NCBI GenBank assembly: GCA_963696875.1
Contig: CAVOLQ010000001.1
Location: 744,001 to 808,000, forward strand
Source: Albibacterium sp963696875
GTDB taxonomy: Bacteria > Bacteroidota > Bacteroidia > Sphingobacteriales > Sphingobacteriaceae
Length of the DNA stretch: 64,000 nt
Direction: 5' to 3'
The translations under genes and the position numbers were made by a program. Shown piece after piece: positions 34,074 to 43,782 of the stretch. The notes below the pieces were generated by a model. The model was not told where the DNA came from. It saw only the letters and a program-made list of their open reading frames with translations, and made no database searches. Every line of letters starts with the position of its first letter. Position 1 is the stretch's first letter.

Positions 34074-34081
34074 TATCTTTG
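34074..34081 (+). promoter_or_regulatory. -7 element upstream of the serine hydrolase gene
   Basis: TATCTTTG matches TAnnTTTG about 118 bp before the chosen start at 34199. A T-rich -33-like segment precedes it but no exact TTTG at 19-21 bp. Confidence 0.35.
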
Positions 34082-34198
34082 ATTCATTTGGTCTGATTCT
34101 GGTTAATAACACACCTCGATTACTTCCGCTAAAGGACCTAAATGTACAGTGTCTTATGGAAAGGAGTAACATGTAAAGAAAAAAGTGGTCTAAGTAAC

Positions 34199-35263
34199 AT
34201 GCTAAAACAAATTGTTATACTTTCTATTTTCTTGTTCTTAAGTTACACTGGAAATTCACAAAATCTTTATAATGCTAAGCTTGATAGCCTATTTAATGTA
34301 ATTGAAAAAGGTAATAACTTTATGGGAAGCGTTGCTATCTCAAAAAACGGCAAGGTTGCGTATTCCAGACACATCGGTTATTCAGACATAGCAACTTTTA
34401 AAAAATCGGATAATAGTACTAAATACAGAATTGCTTCCATATCAAAGACGTATACTGCTGTTTTGGTACTAAAAGCTGTCGAAGAAAGGAAGATTGGACT
34501 AGATGACCCGATCTACAAGTACTTCCCTGAAATAAAGAATGCTCATAAAATTACTCCAAGACACCTCCTGACTCACAGAAGCGGTATCCACAGCTTTACT
34601 AAAGACAAAGAATATTTGACCTACAGTGTTAGCGGCAAGAGCAGAGCAGAGATGTTAAAGCTAATCTCGAATGCTGATAGTGATTTTGCGCCAGACTCAA
34701 AGGCTAGTTATAGCAATTCAAATTATGTATTGCTATCCTATTTATTGGAGCAAGTATATAAACAGTCATTCTCCGAGATTCTTAAAAACAAAATTTTAAA
34801 GCCCCTTAGATTAACTAGTACCTATTTCGGTAGCAAGATTGATGTACAGAAAAACGAAGCAAATTCCTACAAGTTAGACAAAACTTGGAAACTGCTACCA
34901 GAAACAGATGTGGCAATATTCACCGGCGCTGGGGCAGTCGTATCTACACCGGTGGATGTACTTAACTTTGTGCAAGCGGTTTTCAGTAATAAGATCATTT
35001 CCAAAGCCAGTTTAAAAATGATGGTAGAAATTAAAGATGAATATGGGATGGGGATCGGCGAGTTTCCATTCGAGGAAAAAGTAAGCTACGGGCACACGGG
35101 ACATTTAGATGGTTTCAGCTCTTTATTTGGATATTTTCCAAAACAAGATTTATCATTTATTATCATTTCAAATGGCTCTTCTGTGAATGAAAATGACATT
35201 GCAGTTGGTGTTTTAAACATTATTTTCGACATTCCTTATAGCATACCTGATAAATTTGAGTGA
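34199..35263 (+). CDS. Serine hydrolase of the beta-lactamase/PBP4* family
   Basis: A 354-residue exported class C-like serine hydrolase. The ATG at 34199 gives a signal peptide (MLKQIVILSIFLFLSYTGNS); the ORF also opens earlier at 34142. The triad motifs are present: SxxK at S80-K83 (ASISKTY), YxN at Y171-N173 (SYSNSNY) and HTG at 299-301 (YGHTGHLDGF) in place of KTG. Such proteins are mostly esterases or D-amino peptidases rather than true beta-lactamases; no prediction of resistance is justified. Confidence 0.88.
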   Translation: MLKQIVILSIFLFLSYTGNSQNLYNAKLDSLFNVIEKGNNFMGSVAISKNGKVAYSRHIGYSDIATFKKSDNSTKYRIASISKTYTAVLVLKAVEERKIGLDDPIYKYFPEIKNAHKITPRHLLTHRSGIHSFTKDKEYLTYSVSGKSRAEMLKLISNADSDFAPDSKASYSNSNYVLLSYLLEQVYKQSFSEILKNKILKPLRLTSTYFGSKIDVQKNEANSYKLDKTWKLLPETDVAIFTGAGAVVSTPVDVLNFVQAVFSNKIISKASLKMMVEIKDEYGMGIGEFPFEEKVSYGHTGHLDGFSSLFGYFPKQDLSFIIISNGSSVNENDIAVGVLNIIFDIPYSIPDKFE

Positions 35264-35465
35264 CAATATTTGTTACTATGTTACGATCAAAAAACGGTGG
35301 AATAATGGTAATAATAAATTGCTCATCTCGAGCGCCTTTGAAATAAAAGAGTTATCCCAGCGGATGACTTCAAGCCCTCCAAGCTCTAGTGCCATTTCTT
35401 CTACGTTTTAAGCTTGTTATTGTTTTCATTCTATATATCGTTTTATTAAGTTGAATATTTTAGAT

Positions 35466-35651
35466 TTAAGTATATCGCAAATAAAAAACTAGCTCAGAGG
35501 ATTTCGATGAATAAGTAAACTTGATGAATGTTTCTTTTTTAGTTTCATTAGATGAATAATTTGTTTGTACCGAGCAACTTGAAACTGATAGACTCATCGC
35601 TCCAAGGCATAACAGTAAAAGGTAATACTTTATGTTTTTCATTGTTTTCAT
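35466..35651 (-). CDS. Small lipoprotein
   Basis: A 61-residue ORF with an N-terminal signal and lipobox (CLGAMSLSVSSCS, Cys26) and a short mature part rich in Ser, Lys and Thr. There is no known family. A diverged copy of its last 50 bp occurs upstream at 35694-35746, so the locus has been partly duplicated. Confidence 0.45.
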   Translation of the reverse strand: MKTMKNIKYYLLLLCLGAMSLSVSSCSVQTNYSSNETKKETFIKFTYSSKSSELVFYLRYT

Positions 35652-35693
35652 CTTGTATTATTTTGTCTTTATTATGTTGTGTGTTTAAAACCC

Positions 35694-35746
35694 AAGTATA
35701 GTTCAAATAGAAAACCAATTCGGAAAATTTCGATGAATAGATAAAT
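35694..35746 (-). repeat. Diverged duplicate of the small lipoprotein C-terminus
   Basis: Aligns without gaps to 35468-35520 at roughly 70% identity. In minus-strand translation it gives YSSKFSELVFYLNYT against YSSKSSELVFYLRYT. There is no complete gene around it, so it is a relic of a tandem copy. Confidence 0.55.
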
Positions 35747-35931
35747 ATCGACGATAAACCGATCTACCAGTCTATAAAAAGAAAGCCACATCAACGTTTT
35801 ATTTTTAAGACTCAATATTTCGTCGACTATATAATAAGTTGGTAGTACAGAATATTGGATTGGTCGAAAGTCTTATCTAATAGAGATGAGGCCTAATATC
35901 TTTGATAAAAACTTTTATTAATATTAATATT

Positions 35932-37251
35932 ATGAGACAATCAAAATTTAGAATTGTTTATGCTATCAAGTTTTTTTTACCATTGATGCTGATAATACCC
36001 CTTTCCAACGTTTCGGCCCAATCAATTCTTAAAAAAATAAAAAGCAAAGTAGAACAATCGGCAACCGAAAAAATTCTAGATCAAACGGATAAAAAAGTAT
36101 CGAAAAGCATAGATAATGCCATTAACGCTGCGAGGGGAGAACAAAAGTCAACGGAAGAAGAAACAATTAAACAGGATAAGATTGGGACTACAGAGAAGCT
36201 CTCAATGATGAAGGCTTACAGTAAATATGATTTTATTCCAGGGGATTCTATTATTTATGCAAACGATTTTTCTTCAGAATCATTAGGTGAATTACCTACT
36301 GGATGGAATACTAATGGCAACTCAGTCATTATGAAACTCGAAGGATTGAATGGACAGTGGCTCCGAATCGCTCAAAAGACAGTAAACCTTACAGATAACA
36401 AGAAGACATTTGGCACAGATTTTACGGTGGAATTTGATGCTTTTTTGCAGTTTGACTTTAAAGGCTGGCTACCTCCATCCATTCTTTTTGGTTTGCTTGC
36501 TTCCGGTACCCTAGACCCAGCAGGCAATCACTTGCTTTCGGATCCAAAGGGAGATAAAACGTTCTACATAGAGGTATCTCCACTTAGTAACGGGGCCAAT
36601 ACCTTATTAGAAAGTTATAAAAAATATGCCAGATATTTTAACAGCCCTACTATACTCCTTCCATCTGCAAAGAATTGGTATGGAAGAGTTGTACATGTAG
36701 CTATGCAAATCCAAAAAGAAAGACTTCGCATTTGGATAAATGGTGAGAAAATGTATGATATACCCAAAGCTATTCCTTTAGAGGGTACTTATAATCAGTT
36801 GTTCTTCCAACTCTCAAGCAGTCCTTATTCTGATGAACAAATTGGAGTTTATTTTAGCAATATCAAGATCGCAAAAGGATTGGCGGATGCAAGACATAAG
36901 CTAGTTACAGAAGGACATTTCAGCACGACTGGAATTCTATTTGACTTAGGCTCATCCGTCATAAAATCAGAGTCATTAGGAGTCTTAAAGCTTTTAGGTG
37001 ATGTATTGGTACAAAACCCAGATATAAAAATCAAAATAATTGGACATACAGACGCTTTAGGAGATGAAAAAACTAACCAATTATTAAGTGAACAAAGGGC
37101 AATAGCGATTAAAAACTCCTTTAGGTCTGAGTTTGGAATTGCAGATAATCGTTTAGAGGCAATTGGCAAAGGTGAAACAGAACCTGTTGGCGACAATAAA
37201 ACCAAGGAAGGAATGGCTCAGAATAGAAGAGTTGAATTTATTCGCCTTTAA
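35932..37251 (+). CDS. OmpA-family protein
   Basis: A 439-residue envelope protein from ATG 35932 (MRQSKFRIVYAIKF, with a signal peptide ending near VSAQS). The middle 300 residues include a lectin-like or jelly-roll region (FYIEVSPLSNGANTLLESYK, MQIQKERLRIWINGEKMYDI). The last 115 residues are an OmpA/MotB peptidoglycan-binding domain (IKIIGHTDALGDEKTNQLLS, SEQRAIAIKNSFRSEFGI, RLEAIGKGETEPVGDNKTKE, RRVEFI). A TTG start at 35902 is in frame but less likely. It probably anchors the outer membrane to peptidoglycan and binds something extracellular. Confidence 0.88.
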   Translation: MRQSKFRIVYAIKFFLPLMLIIPLSNVSAQSILKKIKSKVEQSATEKILDQTDKKVSKSIDNAINAARGEQKSTEEETIKQDKIGTTEKLSMMKAYSKYDFIPGDSIIYANDFSSESLGELPTGWNTNGNSVIMKLEGLNGQWLRIAQKTVNLTDNKKTFGTDFTVEFDAFLQFDFKGWLPPSILFGLLASGTLDPAGNHLLSDPKGDKTFYIEVSPLSNGANTLLESYKKYARYFNSPTILLPSAKNWYGRVVHVAMQIQKERLRIWINGEKMYDIPKAIPLEGTYNQLFFQLSSSPYSDEQIGVYFSNIKIAKGLADARHKLVTEGHFSTTGILFDLGSSVIKSESLGVLKLLGDVLVQNPDIKIKIIGHTDALGDEKTNQLLSEQRAIAIKNSFRSEFGIADNRLEAIGKGETEPVGDNKTKEGMAQNRRVEFIRL

Positions 37252-37482
37252 GCCAAATTCAAAATTGCGAATACCTATTAATCCATTAAATAGCAAAATG
37301 TTAAAACTATTAAACTTTTAATCATGAATATCTTAAAAACAACAATTTTAACTTTGAATATCCTGTTTTTACAAACAAAGAATATTAGCTAGTCATAAAA
37401 AAATAGACAAATCAATGCCATGCGATCAAAAGAGCAATCATTCATCTTAAACTATAATGATCGAATTTCGTCCCGGACCGCT

Positions 37483-38907
37483 ATGTTTAAACGAAGGATT
37501 ACGATAGTAATTTCCTTGATTATTATGATATTAAGCATATGCGTTAAAAGCTTTGGCCAAAAGCAAGACACATCCCAGGTTTATCCCTTGCAGTTGGATT
37601 TGCCAATATTTGATTTTCCTTATATGTTAGAATCAGGTAAAACGGGGCAGTTTTTTAATAGCTTTTCGATGCAACAATCATTGGCTATCACCCAAGATAT
37701 TCATAGTGTAAACTACTATCTAAATAACCGATTTTGGCATAAGGTTATTCAACCAGATACCAAACGTAGTAAAGTCTACAACCGTATTGCTGCAAATGCG
37801 ACATCTGGATTAATAGATTATGTTTTCACCTATTATGGGGTTGCTTTCTCTGCCCAATGGTTGCATGAGGAATACCATCGTAATGGATTAACAACAAGAG
37901 GTATTCCATCATATAACGAAACATATAACCGTTTTAATGGAGGGTATGCCAATGGTTCGGTAAGTAAAGTTAGTGATGATGATCTGATTAGATTTAAAAA
38001 AGATTCGCCACAGGAATTAGTTAGGAGTTTTTCGGCAGGAATAGAGAGTGAGCTATTACTTTTAAGGGGCTTACAAAAAGATAATTTTTATAAACGGTCT
38101 CAATATGCGAATATACTGTTGAATGTATTGTTGACCAAGCATGCTATTGACTATGTTAATCAGTTTAGAAAACATGATTATAATGCGAGCATTGATAGCA
38201 TGAATACACATGGTCAAACAATCAATGAGCGGGATTTTGTGGGATGGGATTTTACACCGTGGGTATACGATCTTCATCGGCCAAATGAACCTTATGAAGA
38301 AAGAGGGATACACCCGAGTGGTGTAGGAGTTGATCGAGCCATTAAAACTACTTCCCTTACGTCTGAAGAATATAGTTACCTGAAAAAAATGGGAAATATG
38401 CAATATTTGAATTTCATCTCCCCGTTTATGATAGGCATCAATCGTATAAATATAAATAAGCACACCGCTTTCAATTTTGCAGTAAGACATTACCTTAACT
38501 CTTTTGGATATGATCTAACAACCGATTTTTTTGTTGACTTTAAGGGTAAAGAATATTTGGTGGCTTTGCATGGATATAGTAATAAAAATCTGTTTCTGCC
38601 TGGTGTTGAAGTAGAGCTGCCGCGTATTGAAATAAGAAAGAAATCAAATAATAATAATTATTGGACATTTCATCCAAATGCTATGCTCTGGATGCAGCCT
38701 GACGATTTTTATTCGACAGAAGGTCGTCTAGGCGGATTGATTAGACTTCGTGCCGCCTATTCCTTAAATAGTACATGGAAAATATATACTACAGTAGAGA
38801 CCAAAACCAAAGGGTGGGTAGCAGGGCACCCATATTTGGAACCAAATTTCGGTATTCGAGGGGGAGTTTATGCACAATTTGGTAAATCTTTTAAGAAACA
38901 CAACTAA
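37483..38907 (+). CDS. Exported protein of unknown family with HExxH motif
   Basis: I do not recognise this 474-residue protein. The ATG at 37483 gives a signal peptide (MFKRRITIVISLIIMILSI to KSFGQ); the ORF begins 21 codons earlier. Residues around 128 carry a zinc-protease-like motif, HEEYH (H128, E129, H132) in LHEEYHRNGLTTRGIPSYNE. The rest alternates helices and beta-rich stretches and ends YAQFGKSFKKHN, suggesting an outer membrane or periplasmic fold. It could be a metalloprotease or only a barrel with a chance motif. Confidence 0.7.
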   Translation: MFKRRITIVISLIIMILSICVKSFGQKQDTSQVYPLQLDLPIFDFPYMLESGKTGQFFNSFSMQQSLAITQDIHSVNYYLNNRFWHKVIQPDTKRSKVYNRIAANATSGLIDYVFTYYGVAFSAQWLHEEYHRNGLTTRGIPSYNETYNRFNGGYANGSVSKVSDDDLIRFKKDSPQELVRSFSAGIESELLLLRGLQKDNFYKRSQYANILLNVLLTKHAIDYVNQFRKHDYNASIDSMNTHGQTINERDFVGWDFTPWVYDLHRPNEPYEERGIHPSGVGVDRAIKTTSLTSEEYSYLKKMGNMQYLNFISPFMIGINRININKHTAFNFAVRHYLNSFGYDLTTDFFVDFKGKEYLVALHGYSNKNLFLPGVEVELPRIEIRKKSNNNNYWTFHPNAMLWMQPDDFYSTEGRLGGLIRLRAAYSLNSTWKIYTTVETKTKGWVAGHPYLEPNFGIRGGVYAQFGKSFKKHN

Positions 38908-38949
38908 GCCGTAATGTTAACTAGTAATTATGTTATTTTTTTAATCAAT

Positions 38950-39681
38950 TTAAAAGATTATCTTTTTTATGGTAGATAAATAATTACGTCCTACACTGAT
39001 ATCTATGCAATTTGGGAGTGAAATAAATAATTTTGTGATGTCCCGATAGCATCCCATAATGTGTTCGATATTCACAATAAACGAACGATGTATCCGGATA
39101 AAACGATTGGGGTCTAACCTACGTTCTATACTTCCAATTCCTGAAGAACTTAAGTATGCCTTGTTGTCAAGTGTATGTATCCAAGTATAGTCTTTGTCAG
39201 CTTTAAAATGGGTAATGTCATCAACAGAAATACTCTCATGTCGTTTGCCACTTTCGACTAAGATACGATTAGGCAAGCCATTTCTATGGTCATTGGCTGT
39301 AAAATTGCCATTATCCATAACTGAATCAAATTTTAAATATTTTTCTAAAGCCATCTCTAAACGTTCATTCGGAAAGGGTTTCAACAAGTAGTCTATGGCA
39401 TTATGTTCAAAAGCTTTTACAGCATGAGTATCGCTATGCGTTGTAAAAATGACGGCAGGTAGGTGGTTGATCTCTGATAGGACACGAAAACCGCATCCCC
39501 CGGGAAGATCTATATCCATCAGGATAAGCTGAGGTTCCAGAGCATTAATATTTCTGATAGCTTCGATAACATTTGAGCAATCGCCTATTACAAAAAAGAA
39601 AGGAGAAGATTTTAATAATTCGCCTATTTGTTTTCGCTGAGATTCATCAGAGTCAACAATGAGTATAGATCGCTTTTTCAT
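38950..39681 (-). CDS. LytTR-type response regulator
   Basis: A 243-residue two-domain regulator. The receiver domain (1-115) has the acidic pocket VDSDE and the phosphoacceptor D56 in ILMDIDLPGG, a conserved Thr region FTTHSD and Lys in LLKPF. The LytTR domain (140-240) contains KADKDYTWIHTLDNKAYLSS and RFIRIHRSFIVNIEHIMG. No histidine kinase is adjacent. The Crp gene follows 70 bp upstream in the same orientation. Confidence 0.9.
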   Translation of the reverse strand: MKKRSILIVDSDESQRKQIGELLKSSPFFFVIGDCSNVIEAIRNINALEPQLILMDIDLPGGCGFRVLSEINHLPAVIFTTHSDTHAVKAFEHNAIDYLLKPFPNERLEMALEKYLKFDSVMDNGNFTANDHRNGLPNRILVESGKRHESISVDDITHFKADKDYTWIHTLDNKAYLSSSGIGSIERRLDPNRFIRIHRSFIVNIEHIMGCYRDITKLFISLPNCIDISVGRNYLSTIKKIIF

Positions 39682-39751
39682 ATTTAGAAAGTTTAAATAC
39701 TACAAAGTTAGCCAGACACTCAATAGCCTAATCTGACATATGTCAGAAAAC

Positions 39752-40336
39752 TTAATATGAACGCTGTGCAACCTGTTTACGTATTCGGCTTAAACTATCT
39801 TGATGGATTGCCAAAAAAGAAGCTATGTATTTTAACGGGATCATTTGTAAAAGCTCAGGTTGTTCTCGAAGAAGTTTCTTATACCGTTCTTCAGCTGTTA
39901 AGCAAATAGCATCAACCTGTGAGTCCTGTAGCCAAGTGAGTAATCTGTGCATGATAGCTTGTTCGATATCATAGGCCTTAGATACTTTATTTTTAATTGC
40001 TTCTACATCGGATTTCGACCATTCTAACACATCGATATCTGTAAGTGCTTCAAGAGCACAGGAAGACAATTCTCCATTTAACAGGTACAATGGGGTTGAT
40101 ATAAAATCATTTGCAGTTGCAAACCCCAAAGTGTAATCGTTTCCATTTTTCATTCGGAACAGACGTACGATTCCCTGATTGAGGAAAAACAATTTCCGGA
40201 CTATCTTGCCTTGTTGCATGATAATGGAATGTTTAGGGAATGTTCGATGTTTAGTTACAGAGGCAATCATTACAACATCGGCTGGAGCGAGAAGTATTCC
40301 TCTTGCATTTAAATATGTGCATACATTTCTAAACAT
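39752..40336 (-). CDS. Crp/Fnr-family regulator
   Basis: A 194-residue regulator with a cyclic-nucleotide-binding-like fold (ITMQQGK-type loop as SIIMQQGKIVRKLFFLNQGI) and a C-terminal HTH (LKYIASFLAIHQDSLSRIRK). It resembles the regulator at 24794 (same length and domain order, similar HTH), so they are paralogues. It is adjacent to a LytTR regulator in the same orientation. Confidence 0.85.
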   Translation of the reverse strand: MFRNVCTYLNARGILLAPADVVMIASVTKHRTFPKHSIIMQQGKIVRKLFFLNQGIVRLFRMKNGNDYTLGFATANDFISTPLYLLNGELSSCALEALTDIDVLEWSKSDVEAIKNKVSKAYDIEQAIMHRLLTWLQDSQVDAICLTAEERYKKLLREQPELLQMIPLKYIASFLAIHQDSLSRIRKQVAQRSY

Positions 40337-40699
40337 CGCCGTTCAAAGTTGATCAAGTAAAGTTAATACAAAACCTTTTTATTCCAAAATTTCTCTAAGT
40401 CTAGTTGGAGTGGAGGTTGGATTGTTTGTTAATCAGTCTTATGAGACTAATAGCCAGATATGAAAGCTTTTGTCTAGCAATTATTGAAGATTATTTCCTC
40501 ATGCTACGGCGTGGGCGCACTTATTGCGATGAGTACTTACTAAACACTACGAATTGCTAAAAAAGAATTCAAAACTTCAAGTCGAAACCTTAAGAAATTG
40601 GGCATCGACTTGAAAGAGTTAAAATTGACTGCTATCGGTTTTCACGAAAAAATGTACCTTGATTTTCCTAACATTACTCAGCACATTTAATAAGTGTGC
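40337..40699. other. Gap with a probable gene remnant
   Basis: Around 40560-40690 a plus-strand frame reads LKKLGIDLKELKLTAIGFHE followed by KMYLDFPNITQHI and a stop, with no start. It looks like the end of a decayed gene, but I cannot name the family. Confidence 0.3.
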
Positions 40700-40930
40700 T
40701 TATACTTTTCTTGGTGGAAGATCGAACGCAGTGGCTTCATGCTCAAAATGTCCATTGTGTGAACCATCACAAAATGGTTTGTTTTTTGAAAGTCCACAAC
40801 GACAAATCGAAAGTACGGTTCTTCCTTGCAATCCGTAGGCATCCCCATTTCTATCTACGATTTCAAAATCGCCTTCTATTTTTACCGATCCGTTGTTGTT
40901 TATTGTAAGTTTTGTTTTCGACATGTTCAT
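40700..40930 (-). CDS. CDGSH iron-sulfur domain protein
   Basis: A 76-residue protein binding a [2Fe-2S] cluster through the mitoNEET-type motif CRCGLSKNKPFCDGSH (Cys43, Cys45, Cys54, His58 by count from the first Met). N-terminal strands (KLTINNNGSVKIEGDFEIVD) match bacterial CDGSH proteins. A start at 40924 is equally plausible. It stands alone; its role in iron or redox chemistry is not defined. Confidence 0.9.
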   Translation of the reverse strand: MNMSKTKLTINNNGSVKIEGDFEIVDRNGDAYGLQGRTVLSICRCGLSKNKPFCDGSHNGHFEHEATAFDLPPRKV

Positions 40931-41278
40931 TGGGATTAAATATTTTTCACAAAACTAGAACAATGAAATGAGTACTACACGATCTCATTTCTATTTAGAA
41001 ACGTTCCTTTTAGCAACATCTATTTTAGGATTTGTTAAAATTGCTTTAAAAGTTCGTTATGTGAATTGCCGATTTTAGCATTTAAGTCTAGCAATAGCTA
41101 ACAACCTGATAATTAGGAATTGAAATTTATTCTGCAATCTATCCAAAAACATGCTTCCGGTTTTTTAGGTTATAAATCAAAACTTTAAACAGGATACTGA
41201 ATTATCAAGGAAAACTGTCATCAAATTGGGATAGAGATAGTGTAAAAAATATAGAAATGCTTATAAAAAACTAAGGTT
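40931..41278. other. AT-rich intergenic, no gene seen
   Basis: No convincing ORF, tRNA or promoter element. Broken frames may be remnants. Confidence 0.3.
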
Positions 41279-41737
41279 GTGAAATATCAATTATATAGAG
41301 AACAACAATTGAATTGCGATATTGAAACAGGATGGCATTTTTTCTCGTCTCCTATGAATCTTTCTAAAATAACCCCTAAGGATATGGGGTTTACTGTATT
41401 GTCGGATTATGAAAATAATCAAATTTGCGAAGGAATGATTATTGATTATACCGTGTCACCTTTGCTGAACATTCCGTTGAAATGGAGAACACGCATCACT
41501 CAGGTGCAATTGAACCGAAGTTTTACCGATTTTCAGGAAAAAGGGCCCTATAAATATTGGAACCACTTACACGAATTCATCCCCAATAAAAACGGTGTGT
41601 TAATTAAAGATACCGTAGATTATGAATTGCCTTTCGGTATTTTAGGAAATATCGCACATCGGTTCTTTGTGAAAAAGAAACTTGCTCACATCTTTGATTT
41701 CCGCTATGGCGTTTTAGAAAAACTATTTAACAAATAA
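41279..41737 (+). CDS. SRPBCC-family ligand-binding protein
   Basis: A 152-residue START-like protein (GTG start) with the SRPBCC beta-grasp: DIETGWHFFSSPMNLSKITP, TVSPLLNIPLKWRTRITQVQ and FQEKGPYKYWNHLHEFIPNK. In Bacteroidota such a protein often sits next to a photolyase or an epimerase of the TIGR01777 type. Here it is 11 bp upstream of the photolyase and probably co-transcribed. Confidence 0.8.
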   Translation: MKYQLYREQQLNCDIETGWHFFSSPMNLSKITPKDMGFTVLSDYENNQICEGMIIDYTVSPLLNIPLKWRTRITQVQLNRSFTDFQEKGPYKYWNHLHEFIPNKNGVLIKDTVDYELPFGILGNIAHRFFVKKKLAHIFDFRYGVLEKLFNK

Positions 41738-41748
41738 TCCATTTTTGA

Positions 41749-42996
41749 ATGAAAAGTAAAGTTTCCATTTTTTGGTTTCGTAGAGATTTGCGCTTAGAAG
41801 ATAATGTGGGTTTGTATCATGCCTTAGATTCAGGGTTTCCGGTTCTTCCCATTTTTATTTTCGATGAAAATATTTTAGGAAAGCTTGAGGATAAAAAAGA
41901 TAGAAGAGTGGATTATATTTATCAGGCTCTTTCCAAAATAAATACCCAACTAAAACCGTCAAAAACAAGTCTGAACATATTTCACGGAAAACCGATTGAA
42001 ATTTTCAAAAGGCTTTCAGAAAAATATGCTGTTCAAACTGTTTTTTGCAATCGGGACTATGAGCCATATGCTATTCAAAGAGATATAGAAATTTATGAGT
42101 TTTTTAAACAAAAGCAAATTTCGTTTAGTGCATTTAAAGACCAAGTGATTTTTGACAAAAGTGATGTTTTAAAAAATGACGGAACCCCCTATACGGTTTA
42201 TACTCCTTATTCCAGAAAATGGAAAGAGTTGTTGAAGGAAGAACATTACAAGTCCTTCAATCCGAATTATGATAATTTTTTCAGGCAAGAGTTTACTGAA
42301 ATTCATTCTATGAACGATATCGGTTTTGAAAAAACAGACATGACTTTTGAAACCCCTAAATTAGATGCTTCAATCATTGATGAATATGATAAATTTAGAG
42401 ATTATCCTGCAATGCAACGCACAACGCTGTTGGGCATCGCTCTTCGATTTGGCACAATCAGCATTCGGAAGTGCGTAGCTTTTGCATTGAAACATAATCA
42501 AACGTGGTTAAATGAATTGATTTGGCGAGAATTTTTTATGCAAATTTTGTATCATTTCCCTAAGGTGGTCGATCACTCTTTCAAATCAAAATACGATAAT
42601 ATCAAATGGCGAAACAAGGAGCAAGAATTTGATCGATGGTGCGAAGGGAGAACAGGCTATCCGATTGTAGATGCAGGAATGCGACAGTTGAACCAAACAG
42701 GTTATATGCACAATAGGGTACGGATGATTGCAGCAAGTTTTTTGTGCAAGCATTTACTGATAGATTGGCGTTGGGGCGAAGCTTATTTTGCGCAAAAGTT
42801 GGATGATTACGATTTGTCGGCCAATAATGGTAACTGGCAATGGGCATCTGGTTCGGGTTGCGATGCTGCACCTTATTTCAGGGTGTTTAACCCATCTGTT
42901 CAAACTAAAAAATTTGATAAAAACTTAGAATACATCAAAAAATGGCTTCCCGAAATTCGGAACAGAAAACTACCCGAAGCCAATCGTGGAACATAG
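41749..42996 (+). CDS. phr: Deoxyribodipyrimidine photolyase, C-terminus frameshifted
   Basis: A 415-residue photolyase that repairs UV-induced pyrimidine dimers in DNA with light, FAD and an antenna. Visible signatures are FWFRRDLRLEDNVGLYHAL, NRDYEPYAIQRD, the FAD-binding ELIWREFFMQILYHFP and NNGNWQWASGSGCDAAPYFR. The C-terminus ends KLPEANRGT, but with one base removed from GAAATTC at 42953-42955 the frame becomes EFGTENYPKPIVEHSFARKR and continues to a stop at 43052-43054, as in the family. So an extra A displaces the last 24 or so residues; it may be a read error or a recent mutation. Confidence 0.85.
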   Translation: MKSKVSIFWFRRDLRLEDNVGLYHALDSGFPVLPIFIFDENILGKLEDKKDRRVDYIYQALSKINTQLKPSKTSLNIFHGKPIEIFKRLSEKYAVQTVFCNRDYEPYAIQRDIEIYEFFKQKQISFSAFKDQVIFDKSDVLKNDGTPYTVYTPYSRKWKELLKEEHYKSFNPNYDNFFRQEFTEIHSMNDIGFEKTDMTFETPKLDASIIDEYDKFRDYPAMQRTTLLGIALRFGTISIRKCVAFALKHNQTWLNELIWREFFMQILYHFPKVVDHSFKSKYDNIKWRNKEQEFDRWCEGRTGYPIVDAGMRQLNQTGYMHNRVRMIAASFLCKHLLIDWRWGEAYFAQKLDDYDLSANNGNWQWASGSGCDAAPYFRVFNPSVQTKKFDKNLEYIKKWLPEIRNRKLPEANRGT

Positions 42997-43193
42997 TTTC
43001 GCAAGAAAAAGAGCTTTGAAAACATATAGCGATGCAGTCAAAGCAAACAATTAATAACCCTTTAACTGAAACCATCATGAGTTCGCTAAACTCACAACCG
43101 AGTATAACGATGTGAAATGCTTCTGTTTGCAAAAAGTGGAAAATGTCAACGTGTTTATTGTTTCATATGATTTTATTGGGCTATATTATTTTC

Positions 43194-43511
43194 TCAGAGT
43201 TTATCATAATCTTTAAATTTTTCACTTACAATACGTTTCCAGTCCGGATGCTTTTTTATATAGGCGAATACAAATGGACAAAAGGGTAGTAAAGTAAAAT
43301 TATGGTTTTCGAGATAATGTAACGTCTTTTCAATTACGGCACTCGCTGCACCCGTACCTGCCAACTCAGGTTCGGTTTCTGTATGTTTTAGTGCGATTTG
43401 GCTGCCAAATATATTAAAGTCGATGAATGCATATTTTCCGTTTACTTCAATTTCGAACCGTTTTTTTTCATCATTTCTTATTAAAGGGATGTCTTCAAAA
43501 ATTGGTTTCAT
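43194..43511 (-). CDS. GNAT-like N-acetyltransferase (YjdJ type)
   Basis: A 105-residue short acetyltransferase-like protein with the Acetyltransf_CG pattern: FEIEVNGKYAFIDFNIFGSQ, then the acetyl-CoA loop TEPELAGTGAASAVIEKTLH and PFCPFVFAYIKKHPDW. The family members are small and their acceptors are unknown. It stands alone, convergent with the photolyase. Confidence 0.8.
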   Translation of the reverse strand: MKPIFEDIPLIRNDEKKRFEIEVNGKYAFIDFNIFGSQIALKHTETEPELAGTGAASAVIEKTLHYLENHNFTLLPFCPFVFAYIKKHPDWKRIVSEKFKDYDKL

Positions 43512-43782
43512 ATATCTTTAATATTCTTTTTCAAATCAAAATTACAAACTTAGGATATGAGCTTTGAAAAGTGGGACTAATTCATTCAAAATCGGAAGGA
43601 GGTTACGAAACATGTTTGATGACGTCAGATACTTGTGGAATATATGCTTGTGGGACTATACAAGTCCAATACGGACGTAGCCAATGCCTAGCGAAAGGGG
43701 ATTTTGTAGGAAAAATGACAAATAAAGAAAGGTCTGACGAACAGCTTCAGGAAACTGTTGAAAGGTTAAGATTTGCTATTCT

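Noticed and set aside
34199..35263. Antibiotic-resistance beta-lactamase
   Set aside because: HTG replaces KTG and the sequence fits the broad serine hydrolase group; resistance cannot be inferred.
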